DNA of 64,000 nucleotides from Flammulina velutipes (GCA_011800155.1 CM022369.1:3827976-3891975); one strand, 5' to 3'; positions 11,225 to 24,115 are shown, counted from the first letter of the stretch. Numbers and translations: made by a program. Notes: generated from the letters alone by a model not told the origin.

Positions 11225-13859
11225 ATGCCCTCCTCTAATAAACGCCGCAAGAGCGCCGTCGACCTCGATGAAGACAAAGAAAACGCGCCTCTATCGACGT
11301 CGCGGAGGTGCAATGCCAGACGCAAAAGCAGCGGTGTCGTGGTAACACTGGAAGACATGCCTTTCGACGTCTTTCTGGAGGTACGTCGACTTGAATCGTC
11401 TTTTTCCAGTCAGAATTTGACCTACGGACCTTTATAGATTGCTAGCCATGCCCTACCACTGGACGTCTTCCATCTAACACGGGTCAGCAAAACTCTACGA
11501 CAATCATTCATGAGCAGAGCATCTATCGGCGCCTGGAGAGCTGCACGCGCGAATCTGGAGGGTTTTCCTGCGCCATTCGAAGGCATGTCGGAGCCTGCTT
11601 GGGTGCATTTGGCGTATATCAAGATCTGCCATGTACGTCGTTGCAGTATCCGTTGATATGTGTGACTGACTCTCTTTATCAGTTCTGTTGGACCAAGACT
11701 GTTCTCAATCCCGACTTCTCTCTTCGTTGCCGTATCTGTCCATCCTGCTCACAAATCCAGTGCGTCGCTACCTCAACTTTCTCGACATCCTCTCATGGTT
11801 TCTTAGCCTCGTTGGGCTCAATCCACTGCTGGAGGAAAAGCCACCAGCACAGCATCCTATTATTTCAAGTATATTCCAGGTCATTCCTACCCGCATGTGC
11901 AGTATGTCGCCATGGTTTCCTTTCGCATCTTGATTCACCAATTTTAGGCTACCAAGGTGTCAAGGACGAAACTCTCTTTGGACGCTTGTCGGATTACCGT
12001 GATGCCCTGCAACATTTCCTCTCAAACACCGTCACGCAGGATTGGCTCAATACGCAAGCACAGCTCAAAGCTCGATTACATCAAGTACGTCGTGATGCGT
12101 CCCTGTCTCGCCGTCGCTAACCAAAATCCAGCATACCGTTCTCTGCAACGCCTGGAAGAAGACCTGTGAAACGGAGCGCGAGCTGGAACTGAAAGGACGA
12201 AAGGAGAAGCGTCAGCAAGCGTAAGGTATTTGGCTTGATACAGTGAAACAGCTTTTGACAAATTTCGATAGTATCTACGACAAACTAGTGGAAGCCGGAT
12301 ATCAAGTGGAGCTCCTTTGGGCGCGTGCAGAGGGCATCGAATACGTGTTCACAACACATCCCAGTGTCAAGGGCCCTGCTCCGCTTACCGCCCGAGGTAC
12401 CTCTGACATTTCTGTTCGATGCAATGTATCTAACACCGTATGAAGCATGGAACAAAATCCAGGATTCGATGATAACCTTTGGCGAGAACATTCGCCGCCA
12501 ACGCCTCGACAAATTCCATGCGGTCAAAGTCAACGAGCGCAAATTCCACGCCCGTACCATACTCAGACAGTGGAAACGAAGGAACACTACCCCGCCAACA
12601 AACATCTACCCGTCCATTGCCGACTTTTGCCAATTTTCAGAGGTGAACGCGATCCTAGACCAACCTGACGACGTCGAAGTGACATTGGAGAGCTTCCAGC
12701 CTATCATCGCCCAAATTCCTGTCCTGTGCAATCGCTGGCGCAACGGAATCTACAAAACCCTAGACGCCCTCGTCAACCCCGACGAGCCTATCACTGGTTC
12801 ACATGCTGCTTACAACAGGCTGAACCTGGCCAAGAACGTCCTTTTCTGCCAAGGATACCACTGCTCAACGATCCCCGAGTACTCTGAAAAGAGTCGCAAG
12901 CGCAATTACACCGTACGGGCGACCCCGATGTGGTTCCCGGATTACCTTTCGCACAAGTGCTGTCGCGCCAACTACATTTCGCCGTATATGCGAGGGCCAC
13001 ACGCAGTGAAGGCTCCGCCGGACCCGGTGATGAAACTGGAGGGATCTCAATGGATCGCGGAGGATGATAGTCATGGGCGCGTGCCGTGGCGTGGACAAGA
13101 GTTTTTGAGGAAGAATGAGGTTTTGGGGAGGATTGTGAGGAGGGTGATCAAGTTGGCTGGGTTGGACCCGGAGACGGCGACTGTGCGGGATATGGACGAG
13201 CAGCTTGGGCTGTTTGAGTGCAAGTGGTGTCCGTTGGACCGCGTGGATTTGGATGGGTACTCGATGAGTTCGGATGACGATGACGACGACGAGGAGCCGC
13301 GGAGGGATAGGCTGTTTGTCAACTGGCGTCTTTATGTACGGTGCACTTTCCTGATGATCTCCTCCTCCTCGCTAACACCTTGTTTCCAGGTTGACCATGT
13401 GTTTAACAACCACTTCTTCGACCATGAGAAGATGAAGCACTTTGTCGAAGTTATCGGAGGACGCGCGGAGGACGAGGTTCCCGAGGGCTACGAAGTCGGC
13501 ACCACAGAAGAGAGGGAGGTCCTGTACGAGTGTGTTCGATGCCGAGACATGCCCAGGGAGTTGTTCACTGGCTTCTCGAAAGATCGCATAGTGGAGCATT
13601 GCGAGGAAATGTATGTCTCGTCGTTTCGGGACTTTGTTCGGTGTTGCTGACGGATTTATACAGACATGACGTTGAGGATCCCGTACAGGATACGCATTAC
13701 TGCGAGATGTATGGATTGGCGGGGCGAACGACTCAAGAGAAGGTCTACCTGTTCGATGAAGACCGCGTGGCCTACAACAACGAACTTTCAGCGCTCTTGG
13801 CGATGTCATTGGTCATGATGACTGAAACAACGGACATGCTTTTGCGAATGCGTCGGTAA
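11225..13859 (+). CDS. F-box protein, family member 1
   Basis: A multi-exon gene of about 700 residues. Exon 1 (11225-11380) encodes a Lys/Arg-rich tail and the start of the F-box (MPFDVFLE). Exon 2 (11438-11632) completes it (ALPLDVFHLTRVSKTLRQ, then WRAARANLEGFPAPFEGMSE). Exon 3 carries CWTKTVLNPDF and a CRICPSC pair. The large exon near 12445-13335 encodes the family core: VNERKFHARTILRQWKRR, PSIADFCQF, ILDQPDD, FECKWC, then an Asp run. The last exons give YECVRCRDMP with a downstream H and a hydrophobic C-terminus. F-box proteins recruit substrates to SCF ubiquitin ligases; the substrate is unknown. It is closest to the copy at 17817. Confidence 0.8.
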
Positions 13860-14327
13860 ACGATATTACTCACTTATCTACTCTTAAACATTTCTTTGGT
13901 TCTCTTGCTTTACTTTACAATACAAATTCTTATTCTCGTCAAAGCCCACTCTACTACTCTTATTTTACTTATGTTTCATTCTTTTATATACTTCATCTTT
14001 TACTTGTTACTGTACCATTTATGCCGTCTAATACCTTAGTTGTAGCAATGTTCTCTTCAACGATGTGCGTGTTGTACGTCGATTTTATTTCGTTTCGGAT
14101 TGAATTCTATAATTCTGAATGGAGAGCTCGAGCAGAGTAGGCTCTTTGGGAGGAGGTCCATGAGGACATGTGGCGCAATCCCCCGCTATAAAGGCTGCAG
14201 TCTTTTGAACATAGCTCGACGTGCTCTTTTCGCATAGTACACGTAGATACAAACTGTAAATTCCATTTTGTCCGTCTAGATACCTAGTGCGAAATACATA
14301 ATAGTCCCTGCATTCATTCTGAATCTA
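13860..14327. other. convergent 3' intergenic region
   Basis: T-rich 3' flank shared by the F-box gene (plus) and the glyoxal oxidase (minus). It contains no gene. One TGTGGCG heptamer at 14169-14175 (in ATGTGGCGCA) lies about midway. Confidence 0.5.
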
Positions 14328-16705
14328 CTAAGGAGCTGGGATAACAGCCGTGGGGACGGGACTCCCGTCCCCTTGAATGAGCTTCGAGTCCGGAACCGGT
14401 TGAGCGAGCATGCTAAAATATGCATTTAGCAATAAACTCCTTCGAGTCTGTTTATTGGAGAACTCACTTTTGAAGTGCAGCCCGACTCGAGGGCGGGGAT
14501 GCGCCCGTACCAATGATAGTCTTATGCCCGAAGCTAGGAACACCCTCGTTCGTCACGACATATAGGAACGCGGGTCCAGGCGGGTATATCGCCCCTCGAG
14601 GAGGAGCCGTCACAGTCAGTCTCGTCCTGTTCGAGGAGAGTGTCGAGACGAGGATGACGAGACGTTGATCCATATGCACCGCGTGCGTCGCGTATCCGAG
14701 ATCCATCAGTGAGACTGAATCTTGTGAGCGAGGGGATTAGGCAGAGGGAAATGAAGCTGACCGGTGACACTTGAAGCTGTCGACGGAAGATTGACAGAAA
14801 GAGTAAAGGTGGCGCCGTAGTTGACGATTGCTGGAAGACCAGTGTATGTTGGGCGAGGTTGGAACAAGTATGGGGGTCTGTACCATTCCATCCTGAAGTG
14901 CCCAGCTCAGTGGAACATAGACTGAAAAGATTACGATACAACGAACCTGTATTCAGTCTGATACTTTGTAGTAGTGACATCAAGATTCGGATTAGATCCA
15001 GCTAGGCGCGAATATAGTCACGATCCACAAAACTCTCCTTCGTTCAAAGAACTCACCAATCAAAATCGAGCCATTCGGAGTCAACGTAGCAGTTGAATGG
15101 TACAATCTCGGAATCGACGATGCCGGTATACCCTCTTTTGAGAACCGACTACCAGCAGGAGCAGCAGGATCGTAAACGACTGCAGTAAACGCTGGGTTAT
15201 CAGCGTTGCTCTGCCCGATCCTATCTCCGACCTACGAACACTCAGTTAAATGACTGTTGGGTAGATTTCGTCATTTCGTCGACTTACATTTCCGTAACCA
15301 GCGACTCCGGTCTGTGCACCATTGACAATGAAGACGCGTCCATCCGGCAGAAGGGAGAGCTCGCCCATTACACGCGCCTCAGGCATAGACTCGGTTTTCC
15401 ATCCAGCAGCGATTCCCTCCGGAGTCAAGACGATCCTCAAGCATTGGGCAGAAGCAGGCGTTTGCGAAGATAACGTATCCGGGCTCACAGTGTCCGACAT
15501 TGTCGAGCCTCCACATATCATGACTTCGGGCGTGTAATCATTATCCGGCGTGAGAGGAAGGAGAGTCGCTCCCGCAGAGAATGGTGAGCTAAGTGTAGAA
15601 ATAAGAGGGTAGTTCAATGAGGGGAGAGAATGAAGGCCCACGTGATCCTGACGCCGTTTGGGATACCAGGAAGACGCGTCTCGGTGTTAGTCTTCCAATC
15701 GAAGATCATAGCTGCTGTGTTCGCTGCAACAAATATCGTCCCGTCTCGAAGATAGACCATGATCGGGTAATGATTCCCATTGAGTGTGTCGACAAGGAAT
15801 TGACTGGGGATTCTCGTGCCGTTGAATCCTACCCACCATATCAGCATCAAGGAATATTGGATGTGTATGGAGGACGTACCGTTGATATTCTTCGGAGGGT
15901 AGTATTCATACGACGGATTGTTCAAACTTGCCGCGTTCATGAAATCGCCACCAAATGAACCACTAAAGCGGGATGAGTTGAATGAGACCTTAGAGGATAC
16001 GAATTGACACTCACCCATATATGAGAATTGACCCATCTTCAATGCGAACCGAAGACGGATACCAGCGAGACGAGGTCATCCTCAACACGCTAGGCCATTC
16101 CTGCACATCGCACGTTTTATCAGAGCAAGGCGTGAACAGACGGAGAGCCTGTAATCCATCGAGTCCGGCTATACGGGTGTTAGTTTTGTTCTCATTCGCG
16201 ATCCATATCACGTACCGGGGGGAACAACAGGGTTTCCACCAATACTAACAAACGTCCCATTTCCCAAGAAGCTCCCAGACGCACAGAACGAGTTGCTGAG
16301 CGGGTTGAGCGCACGTACGGTGGCTGTTTCCAAGTCGACTTCGGAGGCCCAAGCGATATGACCATTAATCGTCAACGGGTTATGTTCTCTACAGCACAAT
16401 CAACTGGTTCGAAGATGTCGGACGATATTCAGACCCCACGCACACTTTGTCGAAGATAACGGCAGTCGTTTCGGAGACAACAGCCAACTGCATTGCACTG
16501 ACGCCTGTCGTTCTATGGAGCGTGATCAATATCAACCTCAGGCAGATGTATATGATAGAAGCACCCACCCTTTTTGCTCCAACGTCCATGCTCCCGTCAC
16601 GAAGGCGCGCTTATGCAGATGACCTTCTCGAGATGAGGCATGTTGAGAACCATAGACCAACGAGAGCGAGATACTGGAAAGAAGCAAACGTAAACGAGAG
16701 CGCAT
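14328..16705 (-). CDS. glyoxal-oxidase-like copper radical oxidase (AA5_1 type)
   Basis: A secreted multi-exon enzyme that would oxidise simple aldehydes and feed H2O2 to peroxidases in wood decay. The start (16705) opens a signal peptide (MRSRLRLLLSSISLSLVYGS). Typical motifs follow in order: VSAMQLAVVSETTAVIFDK, HNPLTINGHIAWASEVDLE, the radical-site Cys in NSFCASGSFLGNGTF, SSRWYPSSV with the axial Tyr, PRLYHSTATLTPNGSILIAG with the Tyr-His copper ligands, and GYATHAVHMDQR with the last His. The C-terminal galactose-oxidase-type domain is complete. A short last exon after an intron near 14411-14465 gives NMLAQPVPDSKLIQ and ends in TAG at 14328. All ligand residues appear present. The substrate range cannot be read from sequence. 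It converges with the F-box gene at 11225. Confidence 0.88.
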
Positions 16706-17816
16706 CGTAGCAGGAAGAGAGGGGGGAGATGTCCACTGTCAGTGGCGAATGATGGAATGAGGCAAACACGTTGTCGAGCGCTGTTTTACACGATTCCCCA
16801 AGGCAGGGGAGGGGTACGGAAAAATGCCGAGCGTTCCAGGCAACATGCTCTCGAGCTGAAAATTGAAGCATGTGGGTAGGATTTCTCCGTTCAATGTCTA
16901 GGAGGCAAGATTGCACCGACGAGAGACGCTGTCAAGTTCGTATTCGACGATTTCTTTGTTCGTGGATGACTTCTGATAGCGTGCCGTCGGCGCTAGTACG
17001 TTGGGAATCTGCCCTTGGCGGACAGATTTAGTGATGACGGGGATTTATGAAGACCCAGTCCTCAATTCGTCTACGAGGGGGACAGCTGTATTACATCACC
17101 GCATATGTCACCCATCCAGACTCGAGATCGCGACAGGATCAGTCAAATCGCGTTAATAGGCAGAGCTAGATGGAGGCGGGTAGTTTAGTATTTCTAAAAG
17201 CTGGGAAATAATGCGGTCACATGCCTGAGCGCGTTAGCTACCCTGACGTCGGGAATGTGCAACTGAATATCAAGTGGGACTCGAAAGTGCTGGTGGGCCC
17301 AGAGAGAGTTGATCATTCAGCGCTCGGGCTTTGCCATCATTCACACGACAAGTCGGAAGCACTTCACATCAGCGAGAATGACCATAACGGCAACCTAACA
17401 AGAGATGCATCCAGTTTTACTTCTCGGTAACGTCTCCGGTCCTCCTCAAGGCGAATCCTCGAGCCCGATCACGCTGCGCAAGTTATCCTTAGCTAGTCCA
17501 TTGAAATCAAAAATGGAAAAGAATCTTACTCTTAATTTACTTCGTGGGATTCAATTTAAAGCGCCGCGAGCCTCGTTGATAATGTTCCTTTCGAGACCAT
17601 GCTTGTGAATCACACCTGTCAGCCATGGCGATCAAGTGATTCCGAATGAATATGAGGTCCAGAGCGAATCCTTTCTTTATTTGCTTCTAACATAGATCCC
17701 AATCCTGAATATAGGCGTGAAGGCGCGAAAGTACAATAGCGGTATAGATTCTGATGAAAACATAAGCAACGCCAGATATGGCATGAACGAATCACACGTA
17801 CAAGTTCGCCCAAATA
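16706..17816. other. intergenic region
   Basis: Promoter side of the glyoxal oxidase and 3' side of the next F-box gene. Only short unconserved ORFs are present; I see no gene, repeat or RNA. Confidence 0.5.
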
Positions 17817-20259
17817 TCAAAAGCCCGTCAGCATGTTCGCCATGATCATCTTCCGTTTCACGGCGGCGCGTTCATCCGTATACAGAAACACTCTATCCCG
17901 CCTCCTCCCCTTCGGCCTTGTTCCAGCCAGCTCACAGAAGTCCTCATTTTCCCTAGCATTGTATACACCATGCCTACATTCGCCATTCAGCGACGGGGGA
18001 ACCAAGAGTGAAGAAGAAACATACTCGAAAGCCAAGTGTTTGATGATATCGGGACGCTCCTCGCCATTGAGCTCCTCGGTCGGCATGTCATGGCAATGGA
18101 CACACTCGTAGCGTAGATAGACATCCTCGCATTCGAGCGCGTCGAACCCAGCGGGAGCCGCATTCGCGTCCCATCCATCCATCATCTCGATGTTATCTAC
18201 CAGATTCTCGTACTCGAAGTAATGGTAGTTGAACATATGTTCCACCTAAGCGCTTCAATCAGCGGAATGTTTCGAAGGAACGCGTACACTCACAAAGACT
18301 CTCCAGTGGCCAAACTCGCGATTCGGAAGGGAAGGATGTATCTCCTTCTGCGCGTTCAGCGCTGCCAGACACCACTTGCACTCGAAGAATCGACGCGTGT
18401 TATCCATCTCCGCCACCGTCACCGTCTCCTCATCTAGATCAACGAGCCGTATCACCGTCCTGACGATTCTCTCCATGACCACATTCTTGAATAAACACTC
18501 ATCACCCCGCCACGGCACCCTCCCACGTAGAACATGACCATCAAGCCGAAGCGCGGGATCCGGAGGGAGAATGAGTTTGCCTGCTTCGCGCGGTACGTAC
18601 CCACTCCTACAGCACTCGTGTGTCAGATACCCTGGAAACCACATCGGTGTCGCATGAACAGGTAGCTTTTTCTTCCGATTGCTCTCGCTGTAATCGGGGA
18701 TCTCGCTGCACGCGCCGCAGACGAAGACGTTCCTAGCGAGGTGGAGGAACGCAAAGGCTGCCTGCGCTGTCCCAGGGCCTCGTCCAATCTCCAGTCCGCC
18801 ACTGGCAACCTTGTACATTCGCCTGTACAGTCCTGCCCGCCAACGGATACATAGCTTTGGCATGTTGTACATGTCAAAGTCGTACGCAGTGACAACCTCG
18901 TCGTCCGGCTGGTCCAAGATTGGCTCGACATTTGGGAATTCGCAAAAATCAGCGATGCTAGGGAGGAACTTGTCCGGAGGCATAGGCTGCTGCCTCTTCC
19001 AGGCGCGGAGCATGACACGAGCTTGCAGTTTCCGTTCGTTGACTTTGATCAAATGTGTTTTCACCTTGTGAAGCTCCCGTACTTCTTCTGCAAAAGCGAT
19101 CATCGCAACGCGGATCTTCTCCCAGCCTATGGTTTTGTCGGCAGACACCCAGAAAAAGGGAGGAAATCACAGTACCTTGGGTGGTGAGGGCGTGGGTACC
19201 TCTAACGTCGACATGTTTGATGAAATGCGAGTCCATGTTAACGTAACCCATGTCTTCGTTGTAACCAAGCTCCCGAAGTTTCGTCAAGATGCTGGATATA
19301 CGAGATGAGATATTCCCGTACGACATTGGAATCAACATACGCTTGTCGACGAGCCTCCTTCATCCGTTCGAGTTCCTTTTCACGTTCATCGTCACATGCA
19401 TTCTTCCACGCGTGGCACAGTTCAACGTGCTGTCATTTCGTCAGCTAGGTCTCTAAAACATGGACAACACTTACTGCGTCAAGGTCCTTTATCATGCTCC
19501 TCTGCGAGGCAAGGTATTCCGTGTTCGAGAAATGACGTTCAGCCTCTTCGAAAGCTTTCCTGCATGCATGGTAGACACTGGTGCCTCCGCGACCAACTGG
19601 ATGCGATTAGTCGTGCATCAGATGAAGTGAGGTATATCTGCACCTGTTATGCGGGTAGGGATAAGTTGGAAGATTTGAAAGATTCTGGCATGCTCAGCAG
19701 CGGGATGCTTGGCGTATAATGTCAGTGAATCGACTATACTGCAGGAGGTCAAAGTCATCTCGAAGTCAGTAAAGGTGGGACGTACTGAGTCTTCGTACAC
19801 GACGGACAGGCGCGACAATGAAGATTAAAGTCCGGACTGTGCACTGTCCTTGTCCAGCAAAACTAGAACAGCGCATTAGATGGGCACAAGAGGGAAGATC
19901 GCGACGCACATGACATATTTTGTCAAACAACAAGTGCGCCCAAGCCGGCTCGGACATGGAGCCAAACGGTACTGGAAATCCCTTCTGGCTGTCGCGCGCT
20001 GCTCTCCAGGCGCCGACAGACGATTTGGACATGAACGTTGCCCTTAGCAGCTTGTTGACGCGAGCGAGATGTAAAAGATCCAGTGGAGATGCGTGGCTGG
20101 CAATCTATGGCAAACGATAAGCTAAAGACGCGTTGTCAACGACGCCCGCACCTCGAGCAGGATGTCAAAAGGCAGCTCAGCCATCGTCGAGTCCTTTCGA
20201 CGAGACAGTTTCTTGCTCTTGTCGACGTTGTCGACACGTCGTCGTCGTTTGTTCGCCAT
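17817..20259 (-). CDS. F-box protein, family member 2
   Basis: Closest relative of the gene at 11225, with matching exon structure. Exon 1 (down from 20259) encodes MANKRRRRVDNVDKSKKLSR and the F-box start MAELPFDILLE. The next exon gives HPLDLLHLARVNKLLRATF and WRAARDSQKGFPVPFGSMSE. Then come CWTRTVHSPDF with CRACPSC, HVELCHAWKNACDDEREKEL, and the core exon (19100-18290) with VNERKLQARVMLRAWKRQ, PSIADFCEF, ILDQPDD, and FECKWC. The last exons contain YECVHCHDMPTEELNGEE and end at 17817. The poly-Asp run of the sister gene is absent. A putative substrate adaptor of an SCF ubiquitin ligase; target unknown. The gene appears intact. Confidence 0.8.
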
Positions 20260-20363
20260 GGTGAAGATGGTGGCTAGAAGACAAGAAGCGTTTCTGCACG
20301 TGAGCGTCTGTCGGTATCTTTGCACTTATTTGTCTACGCCACTGGCTCTCACACACCTCTGTA

Positions 20364-20435
20364 GGCCGCCTGGCGAAATGGCATCGCGTCTGACTACGAA
20401 TCAGGAGATTGCAGGTTCGACCCCTGCGGTGGTCA
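20364..20435 (+). tRNA. tRNA-Arg(ACG)
   Basis: The acceptor strands GGCCGCC and GGTGGTC pair over seven positions with two G-U pairs. The anticodon arm is CTGA-CTACGAA-TCAG with anticodon ACG, and the T arm is GCAGG-TTCGACC-CCTGC. The D arm is GCG/CGC. No intron is present. A TTTT tract follows at about 20451. The gene lies 105 bp upstream of the F-box gene start (opposite strand) and 70 bp from the 3' end of the next gene. Confidence 0.9.
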
Positions 20436-20504
20436 CTCGAGGACGGGAAATCTTTTGTTTTAGATGGTTTCGTTATATCTACAATCACATCTCACTACCT
20501 CTTT

Positions 20505-21407
20505 CTAGTCTGTTTCCATAGAACTTCCGTCGGAATCCCTGTCCATGTCCATATCATCATCACTCGTCGTATCAAACATCTTTACGATTGAGAATGCTGC
20601 TTCCTCAACTGTGTCACTCTCTGCAATCGATATTTGGGCGGCAACCCATATCCTGTCCTCTCCGTCTACAAAGCAACCCATGCTCTCCTCGGCCTGGAAG
20701 GGGATCATCAACCACTTCTATTCAGTTGTCATACCCACTCACGTTTTCAAACCGTTCCCGAATGTCTTCAATATCACTCTCCGTCCATTCGGTGAACCTC
20801 ACAAACACCGTATAGTCACTGACTTCCGCATACTCCCAAGTCTCATCCTCTTCAAAGGATTCTATCGTCGTGACATGCGCTGACCATCCTACCTCAAAAT
20901 CCGTTTGAGGCCCTTCGAAGATTATCTTCTTCACATCCACCTTGGTACTACGAGCATCAAACATCCTGCACAGCTCATACGACGCCTGACGAGCATTCGC
21001 TCCCCTGTTCATCATGGCAACTACCCATATCCTTTTCTGGTCGTCTTGGAAGCATCCAACACTCTTCTCGACCTATCAACGTAAGTACTTCATCCAGCCA
21101 CCCCGTGAAAGTTCACCTCTGCTATTTGAATCTTCATTCCCTCGACAGATTCCTCAGTCCACTCAAGGCCTGACACCAACACCAGATCTCCAGCGACTCC
21201 CCCTAACGTGTATTCAAAATCGGGATCATCTGGATGACGTTGGACCTCTCGAATTTTTAGCTTGTCCCCTTGCGTGATTACTTCGTCGAGGTACACATTC
21301 ATGATTGATAACTGGCCATTGCCTCTCCCCTCCAAAGGCGAGGACCAGCCTAACGGGAGTAGGAAGGCGAGACAAAACAGTAACGAGAACGATGGAGATG
21401 AAAACAT
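20505..21407 (-). CDS. secreted doubled-module protein 1 (unknown family)
   Basis: Three exons (21407-21117, 21072-20743, 20693-20505), both introns in phase 0, give 269 residues. A signal peptide is evident (MFSSPSFSLLFCLAFLLPLG, then WSSP). The mature protein is two copies of one module. Module 1: FEYTLGGVAGDLVLV, a WTEESVEGMKIQIAE segment, then VEKSVGCFQDD, IWVVAMMNRG, ASYELCRMFD. Module 2: EVSDYTVFVRFTEWTESDIED, then AEESMGCFVDGEDRIWVAAQ and AAFSIVKMFD. Each intron sits between a glutamate-rich helix and the GCF strand, so the intron position is duplicated with the module. The tail is acidic (DDDMDMDRDSDGSSMETD). The family is not recognised. A paralogue lies 0.8 kb upstream on the same strand. 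Confidence 0.75.
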
Positions 21408-22182
21408 TGAAGACCAGCTTCAAGACGGCAATTGTATACAAGGCAATCCGTAATTCATCCATTTTGTATTCCATTTTGACTTCTTGCGATGCTCTACACA
21501 TTTAGTCTATGAGAGCACTGGACTACCATCGGAATATCTCACATTGCCATTTACCGCCATAAAAAACAGCACAGGCAACTCGCAAGTCACGCACGGCATA
21601 TCTATTTGATCAGTCCTTTCAACGAAAATGATCACGGCCTCGTATCAACGGGAATCCCCCACGCCTCACCACAGCGAACAGCCAGTAAAATAGCGCTGAG
21701 CAGAATGGCACAGCTTCATGCTTAGCTGATGTTGTCAATGTAGCGCCACACAACACAGGACACCGGATTATGGGTATCATGAACTTGCTCGCATTTCCTT
21801 TCCTGTGTTCTCTCAATGCATTTCAAGTAAGGTACTTAAAAGTAAACCAATGACAACGAACATCACGGAAGCGTGTGGAGTCCATGCTGTGTCGACGTCG
21901 CGTTGCTGCTGTCATTCCGCACAACGACTCGAGCCGGTGCAACAGCCATACATGTATTCGTCACTGGGAACTCCAAATTACACGTGTAAAAGCCAGGTAA
22001 TCTGAGAACCGCATCCCTCTGAATCGTAGACACCCACGCGTTTCGAAAAAAGAGGCTAGTCGTCAAGATATTGACCGTCTTCTTATCATATCAAATCATC
22101 GCTTGCTATGATGCATCGTGTTATATGCGTTGGATACTAGGATACTTGGTAGGTAATAACACCCCACTACCGACCTCCAATC
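21408..22182. other. intergenic region between the two doubled-module genes
   Basis: No gene is supported. A CGCCACA heptamer occurs at 21744-21750. Confidence 0.45.
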
Positions 22183-23068
22183 TCAATCCGTGTCCATGGA
22201 ACTTCCCTCCGACTCGGAATCACCAAGATCAAACATCTTCACGATTGAAAATGCGGCATCTTCAGCTGGTTCACTTTCCGGTATCTGAGCAGCAACCCAC
22301 ACCCTACCATCTTCATCTTTGAAACATCCCATGCTCTCCTCGGCCTAAGAGAAGGTAAGAAACAGTCACCTTCATGATTTGACATACCTCTTGGAACCTC
22401 TCGCGAATTTCGCCCAAATCACCTTCCGTCCAACCTACAAATCTCACGAGCACCATATCATCATCCACCTCCGCAAACTCCCAGCTCGAATCTCTGTCAA
22501 ACTCTTTCAGCTGCTTGACCTCTGCGGACCACCCTACGTAAATTTCCGTCTTCGGCCCCTCGAAGAACATCTTTGTGACTTTCACACTATCACGTGTATC
22601 AAACATCTTCACCAATTCAAAGGACACTTCTATGGCACTCGTCCCCCTGTTCATCATACCCACAACCCATACCTTACCCTCATCATCTTGAAAGCACCCA
22701 ATGCTCTTCTTCACCTAAAATGAACATGTTCCCAACCCCAAGGTTCATGCATGGATGAAGCTCACCTCCGCTAACCGACTCTTGATCATACTGACGTCCC
22801 CCTTCTTCCACCCAGAAAATGTGACTAGCACCAAATCACCAGCGACTCCCCCCAGTGTGTAATAAAAATCCGGATCTTTTGGGTGGCGCTCGAGCGTCCT
22901 GATTTTGAGCTTGTCCCCTTGCGAGAGGACCGGCCCCTGTGCATAGACCTCCGCAATTGACAGCTCGTTGGTAGCTACCCCGTCCATAGGCGTGGACCGA
23001 CATAACGGCAGCAGAAAGGCAAAACAGAACAAGAACAAGAGCGACGACGGTGAATGTATCGGAGACAT
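22183..23068 (-). CDS. secreted doubled-module protein 2 (unknown family)
   Basis: Three exons (23068-22766, 22714-22388, 22344-22183) give 263 residues with the same phase-0 introns as its neighbour at 20505. A signal peptide is present (MSPIHSPSSLLFLFCFAFLL). Module 1 reads FYYTLGGVAGDLVLVTFSGW, then VKKSIGCFQDDEGKVWVVG and VSFELVKMFDTRD. Module 2 reads DDMVLVRFVGWTEGDLGEIR, then AEESMGCFKDEDGRVWVAAQ and AAFSIVKMFD. The tail is acidic (DSESEGSSMDTD). The single Cys per module in GCF is conserved. The function is unknown. The two genes are a recent local duplication. Confidence 0.75.
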
Positions 23069-23744
23069 CGAAGACCAGCTTCGGGAGATATTGATAAGTA
23101 GTATCGTGTCGTAGCCTTTTTTCCTTTTTAATGTATATTCTCATTCTAGGATCCCAGTCGTTTCCTTGGGATCGTCGAATTCACCGTTGCGGCAATTGCC
23201 GCAGATACAATTCATTCGTCAGTAGGCTTGGTTTTGCATAGCAAGGAGGATGCTTGTAGTCTCGCAGTGGCATAGTAAGTAAGTAGAGTTCCGTACCCCA
23301 GTCAGCACAGCACATAACCCCATATGGGGCAGACTTGATGTTACCCGTGACGCCACACAGTACTTACTAATGCATTCACTTGCTCTTCCGGAGTCCTGAG
23401 TCCTACGAATCAATCAGACAATAAGGTAGTACATGGCAACAAAGTAAATCAGAATCGCGCAAACACGTAGAGCATATCAGAAGCACATGCTGTGTTGCGC
23501 TGCAACTGTCGCTCTACAACTTCCGCCATGCGTTCGTCCAAATAAGAGGTCGCGCGATAGTCTCCATAATCAATATACCTGCTGGGTAACTATGATTGAT
23601 GTCGGATCCTATTTCTCCCTAATGGTCAAAGACATTCTCCTCGTTGTCACCGGAGACCCGATGCGAAATGCTTACCCAGCTTGGTTTCGGTGGAAAGCGA
23701 GAGTAGTATAAGTTAGCTCACTTTACTCATGGATTGACACGTAC
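23069..23744. other. intergenic region
   Basis: Promoter side of the doubled-module gene 2. A CGCCACA heptamer is at 23351-23357. I see no gene. Confidence 0.4.
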
Positions 23745-23888
23745 CACCAGGATCAGGTCGTATGGCAATTCGACTAAATATACAGGTCGGGTAACTAAGG
23801 TCGTCCTCTTTCTCTTTGCGACACGACGACTAGGAGCCTCTTCGACCTCTTTATCTCGAGCTGCCTTCCATCTTCGAATAATAGCCAT
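23745..23888 (-). pseudogene. orphan first exon of an F-box family gene
   Basis: The minus strand from 23888 encodes a basic leader (MAIIRRWKAARDKEVEEAPS, then RRVAKRKRTT) and the F-box beginning VELPYDLILV, ending at a good donor (GTG|GTACGT). This is exactly the exon-1 pattern of the four complete family members (for example LPYDVLLE| and LPYDVLFE|). The next exon, which should encode a HLxPxDLLHL helix, is not found in the following 600 bp. The fragment lies just downstream of the intact copy at 24116-26567 and is probably a truncated duplication. Confidence 0.6.
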
Positions 23889-24115
23889 GATGTGTGCAAA
23901 GCTTACCAACAAGCGTACAGAAATATTGAAGGCGTAAAGGCGTAGAAAAGATTTGATGGCGCCTCGTGATCGCGAAATGTGCTACGAGATGTGGCGTGAG
24001 TCGACTTTCAGGTTTTGGAGTTCCAGATCAGTTATAAATCCTTGCTCATTTGCTCATTCATGCACATTAGAGTCTAATTCTATTATATTCAATGCACAAC
24101 CCGTCAACCCGAGTT

